Below are positions 47,307 to 59,085 of a stretch of DNA of 64,000 nucleotides, in pieces. The position numbers and the translations under genes were made by a program. The stretch is from Dreissena polymorpha (lineage: Eukaryota > Mollusca > Bivalvia > Myida > Dreissenidae): the NCBI RefSeq assembly GCF_020536995.1, contig NC_068366.1:25983137-26047136 (forward strand), given 5' to 3'. Position 1 is the first letter of the stretch. Each line of letters starts with the position of its first letter. The notes below the pieces were generated by a model. It was not told where the DNA came from and did no database searches. It worked only from the letters and a program-made list of their open reading frames with translations.

Positions 47307-47344
47307 AGCCCCTGATGAAGACGAAAAGTCGAAAGCGCTAGGGC
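47307..47344 (+). ncRNA. Hammerhead-ribozyme-like motif of the Penelope-like element
   Basis: Reads ctgatga, a small stem gac/gtc with gaaaa loop, then gaaa, flanked by gccc and gggc that can pair as stem I. Small type I hammerheads with very short stem III are known in Penelope-like elements. Whether this copy cleaves is unknown. Confidence 0.6.
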
Positions 47345-47394
47345 ATATGTATTAAATATGTAATTAGCACTGTTTGAACAGCATATTTCTCCAA

Positions 47395-47395
<1 letters not shown>

Positions 47396-47472
<77 letters not shown>
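47396..47472. repeat. (ta)n microsatellite
   Basis: About 77 bases of ta repeats between the Penelope-like fossil and a large palindrome. Confidence 0.95.
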
Positions 47473-47473
<1 letters not shown>

Positions 47474-47474
<1 letters not shown>

Positions 47475-47620
47475 ATCTGGCACGAGTTGACATATCATAC
47501 CATATTTTATTAAACGAGTTCAGGAATTTTGTTAGTAAGCGAGCCTTTGGCGAGCTTACTAACGAATTTCCTGGACGAGTATAATAAAATATGCTATGAT
47601 ATGACATCGAGTGTCAGATC
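47474..47620. repeat. Large palindrome, arms about 65-70 bases
   Basis: gatctggcacgag...gttagtaagcgagcc is matched by ggcgagcttactaac...ctcgagtgtcagatc after inversion, with a loop of a few bases and a few mismatches. Confidence 0.85.
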
Positions 47621-47624
47621 TTTT

Positions 47625-49420
47625 TAGCTCATCTATTTTTTGAAAAAAAATTATGAGCTATTGTCATCACCTTGGCGTCGGCGTCTGCGTCGGCGTCTGC
47701 GTCGGCGTCGGCGTCTGCGTCGGCGTCGGCGTCCGGTTAAGTTTTGCGTTTAGGTCCACTTTTCTCAGAAAGTATCAATGCTATTGCATTCAAACTTGGT
47801 ACACTTACTTACTATCATGAGGGGACTGGGCAGGCAAAGTTAGATAACTCTGGCGTGCATTTTGACTGAATTATGTGCCCTTTTTATACTTAGAAAATTG
47901 AAAATTTTGGTAAGGTTTTGCGTTTAGGTCCACTTTTTTCAGAAAGTATCAATGCTATTGCATTCAAACTTGGTACACTTACTATCATGAGGGGACTGGG
48001 CAGGCAAAGTAAGATAACTCTGGCGTGCATTTTGACAGAATTATGTGCCCTTTTTATACTTAGAAAATTGAAAATTTTGGTTAAGTTTTGTGTTTAGGTC
48101 CATTTTATTCCTTAAGTATCAAAGCTATTGCTTTCATACTTGCAACACTTACTAACTATCATAAGGGGACTGTGCAAGCAAAGTAATGTAACTTTGACTG
48201 GCATTTTGACATAATTATGTGCCCTTTTTATACTTAGAAAATTGAAAATTTGGTTATGTTTTGTGTTTAGGTCCACTTTATTCCTACAGTATCAAAGCTA
48301 TTGCTTTCATACTTGCAACACTTATTAACTATCGTAAGGGGACTGTGCAGGCAAAGTTATGTAACTCTGACTGGCATTTGGACGGAATTATGGGCCCTTT
48401 ATACTTAGAAAATTGAAAGTTTGGTTAAGTTTTGTGTTTTGGTCCACTTTACCCCTAAAGTATCATAGATATTGCTTTCATACTTGGAACACTCGCAAAC
48501 TATCATAAGGGTACAGTAAAAGGACAAGTTGCATAACTCTGGATGTCATTTTTACGGAATTATGGCCCTTTTTTGACTTAGTAACTTTGAAAATATGGTT
48601 AAATTTTGTGTTTCGATCCACTTTACTTCTTAAGTATCAAGGCTATTGCTTTCAAACTTCAAATACTTTCATGCTATCATGAGGTTACTGTGCCTGGCAA
48701 GTTGAATTTTACCTTGACCTTTGAATGACCTTGACTCTCAAGGTCAAATTATTAAATTTTGCTAAAATTGCCATAACTTCTTTATTTATGATTAGATTTG
48801 ATTGATACTTTGACAAAACTACTCTTACCTGACATACCACAATAGACTTCACCTAAACCATCGCCCGTGCCCCCCCCCTTCCCCCCCTACCCCCCGAATC
48901 CCTCCCCCTATTTTTTTAAAGATCATCTCACAAATGACCACCACACCCTCACACTATACCCCCCCCCACCCCACCCCCTCCCCAAATTTTTTTTTAAACG
49001 GTTAAAAAACAAAACTATTTATTTTGATTATTTTATGTTTGAAATACCGTCCAACAATCGCACCCAAGAATCCCCCCCTCCCCCCACCCGAATCACCCCC
49101 CTATTATTTTTTTTTTTTTAAGATCATCTCACAAATTACCACCACAGCCTCACACTATACACCCCCACCTCACCCCCCCCCCAATTTTTTTTTGAAACGG
49201 TTAAAAAACACAAATGTTTATTTTTATTATTTTATGTTTGAAATACCGTGCAACCATCGCACCCAAGAATCCCAACATAATGTAATAAATGTCCACACCC
49301 CCACACAATGCACCCCTCTTCACTCCACCCCTCCCTCCTTTGTGATTGAAAATGAGAGTCCCTTCACCTTTAAAAAGAAAATAGATGAGCGGTCTGCACC
49401 CGCAAGGCGGTGCTCTTGTT
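47625..49420. mobile_element. Non-autonomous element with tandem internal units and C-rich tail
   Basis: Starts tagctcatctatttttt and ends aaaatagatgagcggtct...gcggtgctcttgtt, so the ends share the inverted gctcatctatttt. Inside: a gtcggcgtctgcg microsatellite (47665-47735), about five 175-185-base units with tatcaatgctattgcattca (47740-48700), and a C-rich stretch (48866-49340). No transposase seen. Confidence 0.65.
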
Positions 49421-50850
49421 TATCACATGATTTTAAATGAGCAAATTAAATAAATATTTACGCAAACATAATGCTAAATACTGAATGTTGTTTACATTTC
49501 GTGACGTCATTTGACGTTGCAACGTCATTTCAGCAAAATAACAAAATGCGATTGGTCAATAAACAAAAACTAAGCCAATGAAAACGCTAAAAATGTTGTA
49601 TAACACATGTGTAATATAAAAAAATATGTAATGGTTGTATTACATGGGAAACAGAGTATAGCATGTGATAAATAAAAATAAATATATATATAAATACATA
49701 TATAATATATGAAATTAGTTTTTACCTTGCTACTTAAATTATTAGCAATGATTTGTTTATGTTAATGAAGGGTAATACTGGTTGTTAAAAATCACACACA
49801 GATAGCGCCAATTTATATTATTTCAAACCTCCAATTGAAGATCGTACAATGATTTTGTGTTCTCAGCAAAATAATTCGTTTTACGTGAATTCCAAATCGT
49901 GTTTCAAATAACAGTATATACATTTAGCAAGCGTCTCTTCATTCGTTTTCTCTTTCATTTGCAATGAATTAATATAAATTAACACTGCTTATGAGCATTA
50001 TATTTTAGGTGCATTACATTCACATGTTTAAATCCAAATGTATACCAATGCGTTTGTGTTCATATGTGTATTTGCAAATTAATGAACCTTAAATGGTCTA
50101 TCTGTGGACAGGTTTTAGAGAATAGACATCTCGACAACTGTCAATCAGATTCTTATCTATTATTCAGCGATCGATAAATCGTGCGCGCCGGTTGCTAACG
50201 ACTTGTACACCATTTTCTAGACAGGCCGTATGCCGAGTTCTCATGTATTCAACGTGTTTCGTTTATTTTGTTCGAAAAAATAGTAAATAAGGTTTATGTT
50301 ACTAGAAGACTCGGTATCCAGATAGCGATAGATAAGGAATCTAGTATATACAATTTTCAACGCGGAAATGTAGTCCTGAGAAGTGCGAGTGGAAGCTTCA
50401 ATGAGAAGAATTACCAAAATTACCCATATCCCCCTTATAGAAAATTAATTTTTTTCAGAAACTGAAAAAAATAAGCATGAATTATATCACGTGTATATCT
50501 AAACTAAAAGAGAATATTGGTATTTGCGTAACTTAACGAAATCATCGTTATAAATCGCTTATCATGTCAGATACTATGTTACTATTTCAATACAGACGTA
50601 TCAATGCTACCGGCTTGTTCTTCTGCACTTTCAATTATAATATTTGTTAAATACCCCATAAACAATGTTAAATATCATTTATAATTCACTTTCTACTTTA
50701 TAACACGAGGGATTTCGGAACCCGCTCGGCGTCAGAAAGCGTGTAAAACATAAGCGAAATTCCAGTTAAAAGCGCTAATCGTGTCGAATACATGTGGAAA
50801 AAATGTCTCGATATTATTTCCGTAAATTGGTTAATACCAATGTAGATATG
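49421..50850. other. Gene-free stretch
   Basis: AT-rich; short frame 50268-50465 has no features. A cgtcatttgacgttgcaacg block at 49503-49525 is a small palindrome. Confidence 0.45.
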
Positions 50851-51368
50851 TTAAAGGGGCCTTTTCACAGATTTTGGCATTTTTTTAACTTATTCATTAA
50901 ATGCTTTATATTGATAAATTTAAACATTGGATCATAAAAGCTCCAGTAAAAAATCAAGAAAAAAATTAAAAAAAGGAAAAGAACTTTGCCCGGAGCTGGT
51001 TTCGAACCAGTGACCCCTGGAGTCCTGCCAGAGTCCTGAAGTAAAAACGCTTTAGCCTACTGAGCTATTCCGCCGAGTACACATTCTAGACGTTTTTTAT
51101 ACATTATATAAGCAATCTTCGTAGTTTCACAAAATTTAACGACAAAAACATAACTCTCCAAATTAGTCAATCGTTTCGCGTTGCAACGCTTTATAATTTT
51201 TAGGTTTTAAAATCGTCAAAAGATGCATATAATGGCTATATTAGAGCATGGATAATGTTCAGTATTACTGTTTCCTCACAAATATCATAACTAAAACGAA
51301 AACTTACGAATCTGAAACAACTTTTTTCAATTTTGTCAATTTACCAAAGCGTGAAAAGATCCCTTTAA
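50851..51368 (-). repeat. tRNA-core TTAA element, full length
   Basis: 518 bases, ttaaaggggccttttcacag at the left, tgaaaagatccctttaa at the right. Minus-strand tRNA-like core with an agctcagtaggctaaagc A-box-like and ggttcgaaac-like B-box region (plus reads ctggtttcgaaccagtgacc). Confidence 0.8.
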
Positions 51369-51734
51369 TTTATTACTAATACCACCATTACACGTAGTAA
51401 CAGTTTAGATGTCGGTAAGCGCGCACGCATTTGGGAGCGTGTTTTAAGTACCGAGATACCCGTTATACAAAGCTAAATTAAATTTTCTTTGCATGTGCAT
51501 AGCAAATATATGATACAAACCCCTTTTATCAGTTGTATAGGGGGTCGAATAAGCCCCATAAAAATCATCCGGAATCACGTAATCTATAGGCAATCTATAG
51601 GGAAAGAAGCCACTTTAGTGTTAGCTTGTCAAGTCTTTCTAACCGCTAAGCCACGTGACTACGTGGGCGGAGCGACCATCGTACATGCGAGATGTCAATT
51701 ATATGCTGCACTACCTTGTGTTCATATATATTTT

Positions 51735-52035
51735 CTCACATGTAGGAATCTAATAGGGTCTATATGTTGACAGATTTTAGAGCATAATATGCGAACGCTA
51801 ACTTTTATTCATAATTGTCTTTGCATATGTATGAATCTAAACTGGTCAATATGTTGACAGATTTTAGAGTATTATATGTGGACGCTTATTTGTATGTCTG
51901 TTGACATATTTTATAGTATTGAAGTAGTATATGTGGACGCTACCTTGTTTTCATATATATCGTCACACATGTTTGAATTGAAAATGATTCGGATATGTTT
52001 ACAGATTTTAGAGCATTCTATGCGGACACTAAATA
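51735..52035. repeat. Diverged tandem repeat (atatgttgacagattttaga)
   Basis: Four copies of ttgacagattttagag...atatg.ggacgcta with 70-100-base spacing; a fifth relative is near 50095. Just downstream of the EGF exon. Confidence 0.6.
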
Positions 52036-52106
52036 TCTTATTTTCATGTAATAGCTTTAGTTTGATGTGTTCGTTTTGGTTTCATTAGTATCGTTTGACA
52101 ACTTAC

Positions 52107-52241
52107 TTTCATTACACGCTATTCCTTTCCAGTCGTCTTTGCAGCCACTAACTCCACATGCACCCGTAACATCGTCGCATGAGCCAACAAGGCAATTGCA
52201 TTGCTTGGAACAGTTTAAGGTGTAACTTCCGATTGGGCAAT
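52107..52241 (-). CDS. EGF-like exon of the WSC/EGF gene
   Basis: 135 bases, phase 1-1. Reads DCPIGSYTLNCSKQCNCLVG then SCDDVTGACGVSGCKDDWKG and IACNE. Cys spacing C.....C...C.C....C......C...GC...W.G..C is that of laminin/MEGF-type EGF repeats, extracellular and disulfide-bonded. Acceptor gttgtcag, donor gaaa|gtaagt. Symmetric phase 1 is typical of shuffled extracellular modules. Confidence 0.82.
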
Positions 52242-53656
52242 CTGACAACGTAAACGAGGGGTCTGTTCATGATTTTATAGTAATAACATGTATATGTTGT
52301 CGTCTTAAGTTAAAATTAATGTATTATGGATTTCACATACGTTTATTTACTTGAACGGATAGTATTGAATGATATGCGTTTGAAACGCATTTTGTAAATT
52401 TTCACAATATATTTAGTAAAAACCACAGAAACCATATTTAATTTAAAATGATCACCCCTTATGAACTTGATACTTCAATGTAGGATACACAATGTGCAAC
52501 GAAGCGATTTGCAACACATTTACATTTTACCACGAGAATGAGTCAATACGTGTCAATTATTTCCACGTTGGTTTAAGGATTTCAATACATGACTGTAATA
52601 TTATTGGAATAAAGATATTTAGTATCTTTTCGTTTATAAGTAAAGATGATTTATCAGCTTCGTTTGGTATCAAAAGCATATACGTCTAACTTACGCAGTG
52701 ATTGAGTAACTAATTGATTATGCATCAAAAATCTTTCCTGACACAACTCTTTCGTGTGTTGTAGGTATTATAATTTTCAACGTAATCAGACCGGACAGAA
52801 TGGTAAAGAATACGAATAATTATGTCAACATACGCGCTTATTACATAAAATCACCAGAGCAGTTACATGTCCATAAAATACGTAGTTATTCTAGGGATAC
52901 GTGTACTTTAGCGTTAAACGAAGTACCTTGCTTGTCGGTATATCATAATCTGAAACGATACTAAAAGGTATATACATATATAGTTGTCACCGAAACCCGT
53001 ACAAACTGTATGTTGCATGTAGGAGTAAGCATTTTCTCCGCAATGGTCGCGGTTGAAGTAAATTGTTTATAACGGAGCGATTATTCACTAAGGTCCATTG
53101 CCAAAGCGGCATTTTCCGTAAGAAAATTACATACATCGAAAGGGCAATGTATTTTAATTAATTAAATACCTTAAACCTTTAGTCAGTACGCGAATATTCA
53201 TTTGACATAAATGTTGTTTGTACCTGGGAATAAGTTGATTTCCACATATAGTAAATAAAAAATGCTATGATAAATTAGCTATAACATGATTGAAATAAAG
53301 ACCCATACATGTTTGCCAATTAAATTGATGCTGAGAATATCAGAAAGCCTTTCTAGAGACTGTAAAAATATTTTCACTGCCGGTTTGAGAATGCTTTATG
53401 TAGTTCTAATTACCAAATATTATATTATTGATAAATGTAGCCTCATTTCAGATTTAAAGTCTCAAACACGCCTGTAAGACATATGAGTATCCCAAATAAA
53501 CCCTGATAAACTGTCGTAATCAGAAATACACGTAGTATATGTTTTATTCATAGTGTGATATGCCTTATTTTTTACAGGCGTTGAACCATGCGTATTGCTT
53601 CACGTGATTAAACACGTTTTATATACTAATATATCTAGTATAAACTGTACATTTAC

Positions 53657-53795
53657 CCAAATGTCTGTAGAGGTTCATCCGCCAATGACCGCCACATTTC
53701 TGGCTGCTGTCGCCCTTACAAATAGAATTACACTCTGACTCTGGTGTTCGGATCGAAGAGTGAAGCGTATTACCACAGAGACAATTCCCCCATGC
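53657..53795 (-). CDS. WSC domain exon, C-terminal half
   Basis: 139 bases, phase 0 in and 1 out. Reads AWGNCLCGNTLHSSIRTPES then ECNSICKGDSSQKCGGHWRM and NLYRHL. C.CGN...E..CN..C.G...Q.CGG.WR...Y is the WSC carbohydrate-binding domain signature. Acceptor aattag, donor ttgg|gtaaat. Confidence 0.85.
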
Positions 53796-54176
53796 CTAAT
53801 TGCAATCAGAAACAAAATATATTGATAGTACGGTCGTTGTTTAGGAATAAGTAATAATTGGTTGTCTTAACATCGTTCTATTCGCAGGGATATCAACGTT
53901 TTTAGTTTTTGTTTACTCAATGTGTGCTTGCTTAGATGACATATTTCTGCCAATCTGCATATTGAAGACATTATCAAGGTGTAATACGAGAGGCGCCCAT
54001 ATTATATTTGAACACAATTATTGGCACAAACATATTAGGAAACGTACCATCGTTAAAATAAGTGTTCATTACGAGATCATCGAAACTCTTAAATAAGCTT
54101 ACACTTTTTTGCCACGATTAAAGAGTCCTGTTAATAATATTTTGTCTAGTCTTGCCAAAACATCTCCAAGAGCTTG

Positions 54177-54862
54177 TTAAAGACCTTTAACAGAGCGATT
54201 CTGTAGACAGCGTTTAATGTTTCCCCAAATATCACAGTCCACTGAAGCAGCATCCGGAGACTTCGACATGCATACATCAAGGTCAATAAAGTTCACTTTC
54301 TTCTTCTTAGGAAACTTAAAGGAGTGTTTAGATGTGTAACTTGAGGCACTGTTATGGGGCAAAAATCATTGACTTCCGAACTTCTTGAAACAGTTTAGGA
54401 ACGTCATTTCGAAGAAACGCCAGCAATACATTAGTGATGTAGACCTTGATATTAACTTTGATGAAATAGCGAATCTTGTTTTTTTATCTATAAGTGACAC
54501 CAGCAAATGCCATGAAACCCTTGGAAAAGGAGTCCTGCTTAAAGAACTTGAGATTTCTCTGTGTTGCCTTTTCTATTGTAGCAAACTTTGCGTTGTCCGT
54601 ACGACCCACCAAATTAGAACATTGCCTTATCTTAACTGCCATCATCTGGCGCTTCTCAACTAAATTTTGTATTGTATTGAGCTGATGAGTTTTACATTTA
54701 TTTCAGTATTAAGCTTTAATATTTTGGTGAGTATGTGGTATACAGTTCCTTCAGAGATGCCAAATATGGACGACAACTCACTACATCTCACTTTTGGTTG
54801 GCAGATCAAATTTGACGATCATACGATTGATTGTTCTGATAACCGTCGACGTGGCCACATTT
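54177..54862 (-). pseudogene. Decayed mariner/Tc1-type (IS630 group) transposase
   Basis: Minus-strand pieces in different frames: a helix-turn-helix part (CSELSSIFGISEGTVYHIL), a middle FMAFAGVTY...IRYFIKV part and the C-terminal SPDAASVDCDIWGNIKRCLQ, the D...W..K end of DD-D/E transposases. Several stops and frame changes show it is dead. Lies in the WSC intron in the gene's own direction. Confidence 0.6.
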
Positions 54863-55407
54863 CGATTTATAAACTTTGGTAATGGACGGTCAGGATGGGT
54901 ATTGTGGAATTGATGTCAGATATTATCAAGTATGATCTTAATGGAGCCTACGGAAATCGATAACCCCATTGCTTTGAACACATTTTGAATACTTCTTCAC
55001 GCATGTTTAGCTTTCAAAATTGCAACAAATACCTCTATAATTTTAACGCTAATTGTTCAACATACCATGCAATAAATACCGAATAAAAATGTGAAAACAC
55101 CAAGATTATGATTTTACAAGATAGAGAAAAAGCAATTTGCAAATTTTTCGCGCGTTGTTGTCTATGCGTGTCGACAAATTTTGTTCAAATATACTATAGG
55201 CGCATCTCGTAGGTTATACTTTATGCAATCACATTCATAACACATAGTTCAACACAAAATGTACAACCAAAATAGGAAAATTAGGGATACGCCAAATATA
55301 TTTTATGTTCATAGCTAAAGGAGTTAAGTTATACCATGTTGTACCTATATGTTGAGTAAATGTCTACGATAATCATGACATTGTGCAACATTAAATCTAC
55401 AACCAAC

Positions 55408-55544
55408 CTCCACTCCGAAAAACATGTAGTGCCTGCAGTTTGTTGAACATAAGTCTGGTGAGTTATTATCAAACTGGTCATGGACATCTCTAAGAATTCG
55501 GTTGTTTATGCTATCATCATAACAGCCCAAGTAGTAAGTGATAC
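55408..55544 (-). CDS. WSC domain exon, N-terminal half
   Basis: 137 bases, phase 1 in, 0 out. Reads GITYYLGCYDDSINNRILRD then VHDQFDNNSPDLCSTNCRHY and MFFGVE. Y.GCY.D...NR.L....NSP..C...C....FFGVE is the WSC start and continues in phase to 53657-53795. A secreted or membrane protein is expected; signal peptide and membrane exons were not found. The 1.6-kb intron between the halves holds a dead mariner-like element. Confidence 0.85.
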
Positions 55545-56112
55545 CTGTGAATAAATGAAAATGATCATAAATTCATCAATGAACTCAATGTGTAAAGCCA
55601 AATCAACAGTAACATGTCAAAAATACTAGAAATATCGATTTACTTAATTTATGCAATTATCATAAATATGTTATACCACATAATTTTCGGATGAGGACTG
55701 CACTGTTACAAACCTTCGTTGCCTTTTGTTACATTTTAACAAAAACTTTGCAACACAAGCTCAAAGTAAATAGTTAAATGTTTTCAAATAAGACAGTTAT
55801 ATACCCATTATTCATGTGCATTGACAATATCCGGTTTTTGCTTTTAATATAGAGTAATCGTTGATAAATGTGATGTTGAATCGACATACAAGCATTTTAA
55901 TACACCAATCGATACCCAGGATTATGGAGTTATGAAAACTATATGTTGTTATTAAAACGTAGTTAAATCGCTCAGGGCTTTCCTTTGACATAGTATTTTA
56001 CGTTTTTATGCTCCAAATTCATGTTGCACTTTTGAGGTTTGTTAAAGCAGCAAGAAACTAGCAGTAATATTTGTTCTGCATTGATTTAATATGAATGGGG
56101 CGTAGCTTTCAA

Positions 56113-56117
<5 letters not shown>
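55545..56117. other. Gene-free stretch, presumed intron
   Basis: AT-rich; upstream of the first visible WSC exon, so probably intronic. No further exon recognised. Confidence 0.45.
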
Positions 56118-56193
<76 letters not shown>

Positions 56194-56452
56194 TAGAGAG
56201 AGGGAGGGAGGAGAGGGAGGGAGGGAGGGAGGGAGGGAGGAGGGAGGGAGGGAGGGAGGGAGGGAGGGAGGGAGGGAGGGAGGGAGGGAGGGAGGGGAGG
56301 GAGGGAGGGAGGGAGGGAGGGAGGGAGGGAGGGAGGGAGGGAGGGAGGGAGAGGAGGGAGGGAGGGAGGGAGGGAGGGAGGGAGGGAGGGAGGGAGGGAG
56401 GGAGGGAGGGAGGGAGGGAGGGAGGGAGGGAGGGAGGGAGAGAGGGGAGAGA
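56118..56452. repeat. (ga)n then (ggga)n purine tract
   Basis: About 335 bases: a (ga)n run to about 56200, then (ggga)n with few breaks to 56440. Pure purine on the plus strand. Confidence 0.95.
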
Positions 56453-57046
56453 TTTATTGCAAAATATTTCAAGATGTAAAATGTTTGTTTTGCTATTGTA
56501 TACGGAATAGGAACCTGTTGAGCTAACGTCGGTGTAGGGCTGGTAACCATCGAGACTTGGTGCTTTTTGTTACTTTTGAGTACGTGTATTCGTTTTTTTT
56601 TTATATAAAATATGGAGGCAATTAAATAAAACTTTCAAGTGTAGTTGAGGAACCTTGACGACTTTTAAAGTACTTTAATTCGGATCATATACTTCTGGCA
56701 TGGCGAGGCTTTATATTTGTATTATTGGCTATGTTTAATGTCAGATTGTTAATTTTTTATCTCAACAGTTCTGTCAGTTTTATCTAACCCTTACCTAAAA
56801 AACAATGCGATAGGTGAATACTAGACGTGTTTTGTATAGCTCATTCCGTCTTCATACGTTAACAGTTACGATTGTTGTCGAATACAAAACATGTTCAAAC
56901 ATTTGATTCCGTAATCTAATATAAAATTGACTCTGGACAGTTTCCGAATACCATAAATGTTCACACATTTAATTTTGTAACCTGATATAATATTGACTCT
57001 GACCAGTTTTTGAATACCAAACATGTTCAAACATTTGATTTCATAA

Positions 57047-57226
<180 letters not shown>

Positions 57227-57230
57227 ACAA

Positions 57231-58578
57231 GGCTATGTCTATTAATCAATCTACAAAGGCGTTTACAGTCTATATAAGGGTATTGGACACATGCGCATTC
57301 TGGTAGAATTTGCTGTCTTACTATAGTATAACAAATGACATGTCAAGTGGTGTTACATAAATGGCGAACGTGAGTGACTGCGTAATTGTATTATTTACTG
57401 CGTCAACCGGATACTGGCTAAATACATAAGTGTGGTTTTTCAAATGTAAATAAAAAAAATATCATATGATAACTGTATTTTTGTTCACTTTTTGAATGGT
57501 TACGAGAGAAAAAAGTATGTATATTAAAAAGAAGAATAACAGTATAAAATGACACATTAATTTCCATTTAAGCTAAAGGAAAATCGGAAGTGTATTGAGT
57601 GTTCACAGAAACTTAACCATGACATTATTAAAAGCATTTGAAGTACATACTGGAGCTGAGTTATGTGAGAAGTTATGTATAATAGATGTCGGGTGGGGTC
57701 TAGGCAAACAAAGTCCATAGATAACTTGTATCTTTTTATTTGTAGACGTCGATCAATATCGTCAATTGACAGAAAAACCTCAACAAAACCAATGAAAATA
57801 CTTTAACAAACAGTACCAAAACATGCGATACTATGAGATATGAATGTAATGAATATCACACTAATTACACTTATACACACACATTTCATAATAAAAAATA
57901 CAAAATGTTAAATAAATGAATCCATGTTGACCAGGAGGATAAACATGCGTCCACTACACGGTCTTTGCAAAGGAAAGAGCGGTTACAAATATTCTTAATG
58001 AAATAAAACAGTTCGATCGAATGACCTTGGACAATCTTGCACCATGAAATTCTTGAGTATGATTTGACACAACAACTGAAAAGGAAGGTAATACATGTAC
58101 GTACTGTATTTGTATACAACCGGAATGGTAGATGACCGAACACTCAATACTTTACTCACATTAGCCCACGCAATGAGCACATCATGCGAAGTCAAATGTC
58201 AGAGTGATGCTTATGGAACGAGCACCGATAATCGCATTGGTGAATATGTTAGACAGCTGATTTCAACGATATTTATAAATTGTCAACAATAATTAAACAA
58301 GCACTTCGGTGTGACTTTTATTAAAACGAATAAAACCCTAGTCTTAAACGGCAATATTGTAAACCACACATCAAATGTCCTTGGAACATTGGGGACTGAC
58401 CTTAAAATTGCATTTAATAACAAAAATATGTAAAGTATTTAGCTTCGATAAACAAATGGGTGTACCGAAATGGAGTAATGGCAAAGCATGGGTTGAAGAC
58501 CTTCTACCGGTTGCTTAAAAATAAAAATAAGGTTTTCCATAAACTTTCTAATAATTGTGTTAGGACGGTATTAACACC
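57231..58578. other. Gene-free stretch
   Basis: AT-rich; nothing supported. Confidence 0.45.
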
Positions 58579-59085
58579 TTAAAGGGATCTTTTCACGCTT
58601 TGGTAAATTGACAAAATTGAAAAAAGTTGTTTCAGATTCGCAAATTTTCGTTTTAGTTATGATATTTGTGAGGAAACAGTAATACTGAACATTTACCATG
58701 GTCTAATATAGCCATTATATGCATCTTTTGACGATTTTAAAACCTAAAAATTATAAAGCGTTGCAACGCGAAACGATTGAATAATTTGGAGAGTTCTGTT
58801 TTTGTCGTTAAATTTTGTAAAACTACGAAGATTGCTTATATAAGGTATAAAATACTTCAAGTATATGTACTCGGCGGAATAGCTCAGTAGGCTAGAGCGT
58901 TTTTACTTCAGGACTCCAGGGGTCACTGGTTCGAAACCTGGTCCGGGCAATGTTCTTTTCCTTTTTTTTAATTTTATTCTTGATTTTTTACTGGAGCTTT
59001 TACGATCCAATGTTTACATTTATCGATATAAAGCATTTAATGAATAAGTTAAAAAATGCCAAAATCTGTGAAAAGGCCCCTTTAA
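58579..59085 (+). repeat. tRNA-core TTAA element, full length
   Basis: 507 bases between TTAA sites. tRNA-like core ggcggaatagctcagtaggc ... actggttcgaaacctggtc. Same family and arms as 50851-51368, opposite strand. Confidence 0.8.

Larger units (their letters stand above)
37402..47345 (+). mobile_element. Penelope-like retroelement fossil, split by a Harbinger element
   Basis: Left part 37402-37854 encodes reverse-transcriptase-end sequence (DLYSKPTDSHQYLLPTSCHP). Right part 46440-47345 encodes the GIY-YIG endonuclease end (YRRPQSIRDILVRAKI; CNKQHVGETKMAL), followed by a hammerhead-like motif. An 8.6-kb DNA transposon lies between. The 5' reverse-transcriptase region is absent, so it is a broken copy. 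Age not estimated, but older than the inserted Harbinger. Confidence 0.8.

Noticed and set aside
48867-49440. Proline-rich frames
   Set aside because: C-rich low-complexity tail of a repeat.
56086-56550. Ser/Pro/Leu repeat frame on the minus strand
   Set aside because: Translation of (ga)n/(ggga)n.
58870-58955. tRNA gene
   Set aside because: A- and B-box-like sequence lies inside a dispersed TTAA element with unrelated arms and does not fold as a clean tRNA by eye; treated as a tRNA-derived repeat core (same for the other copies).
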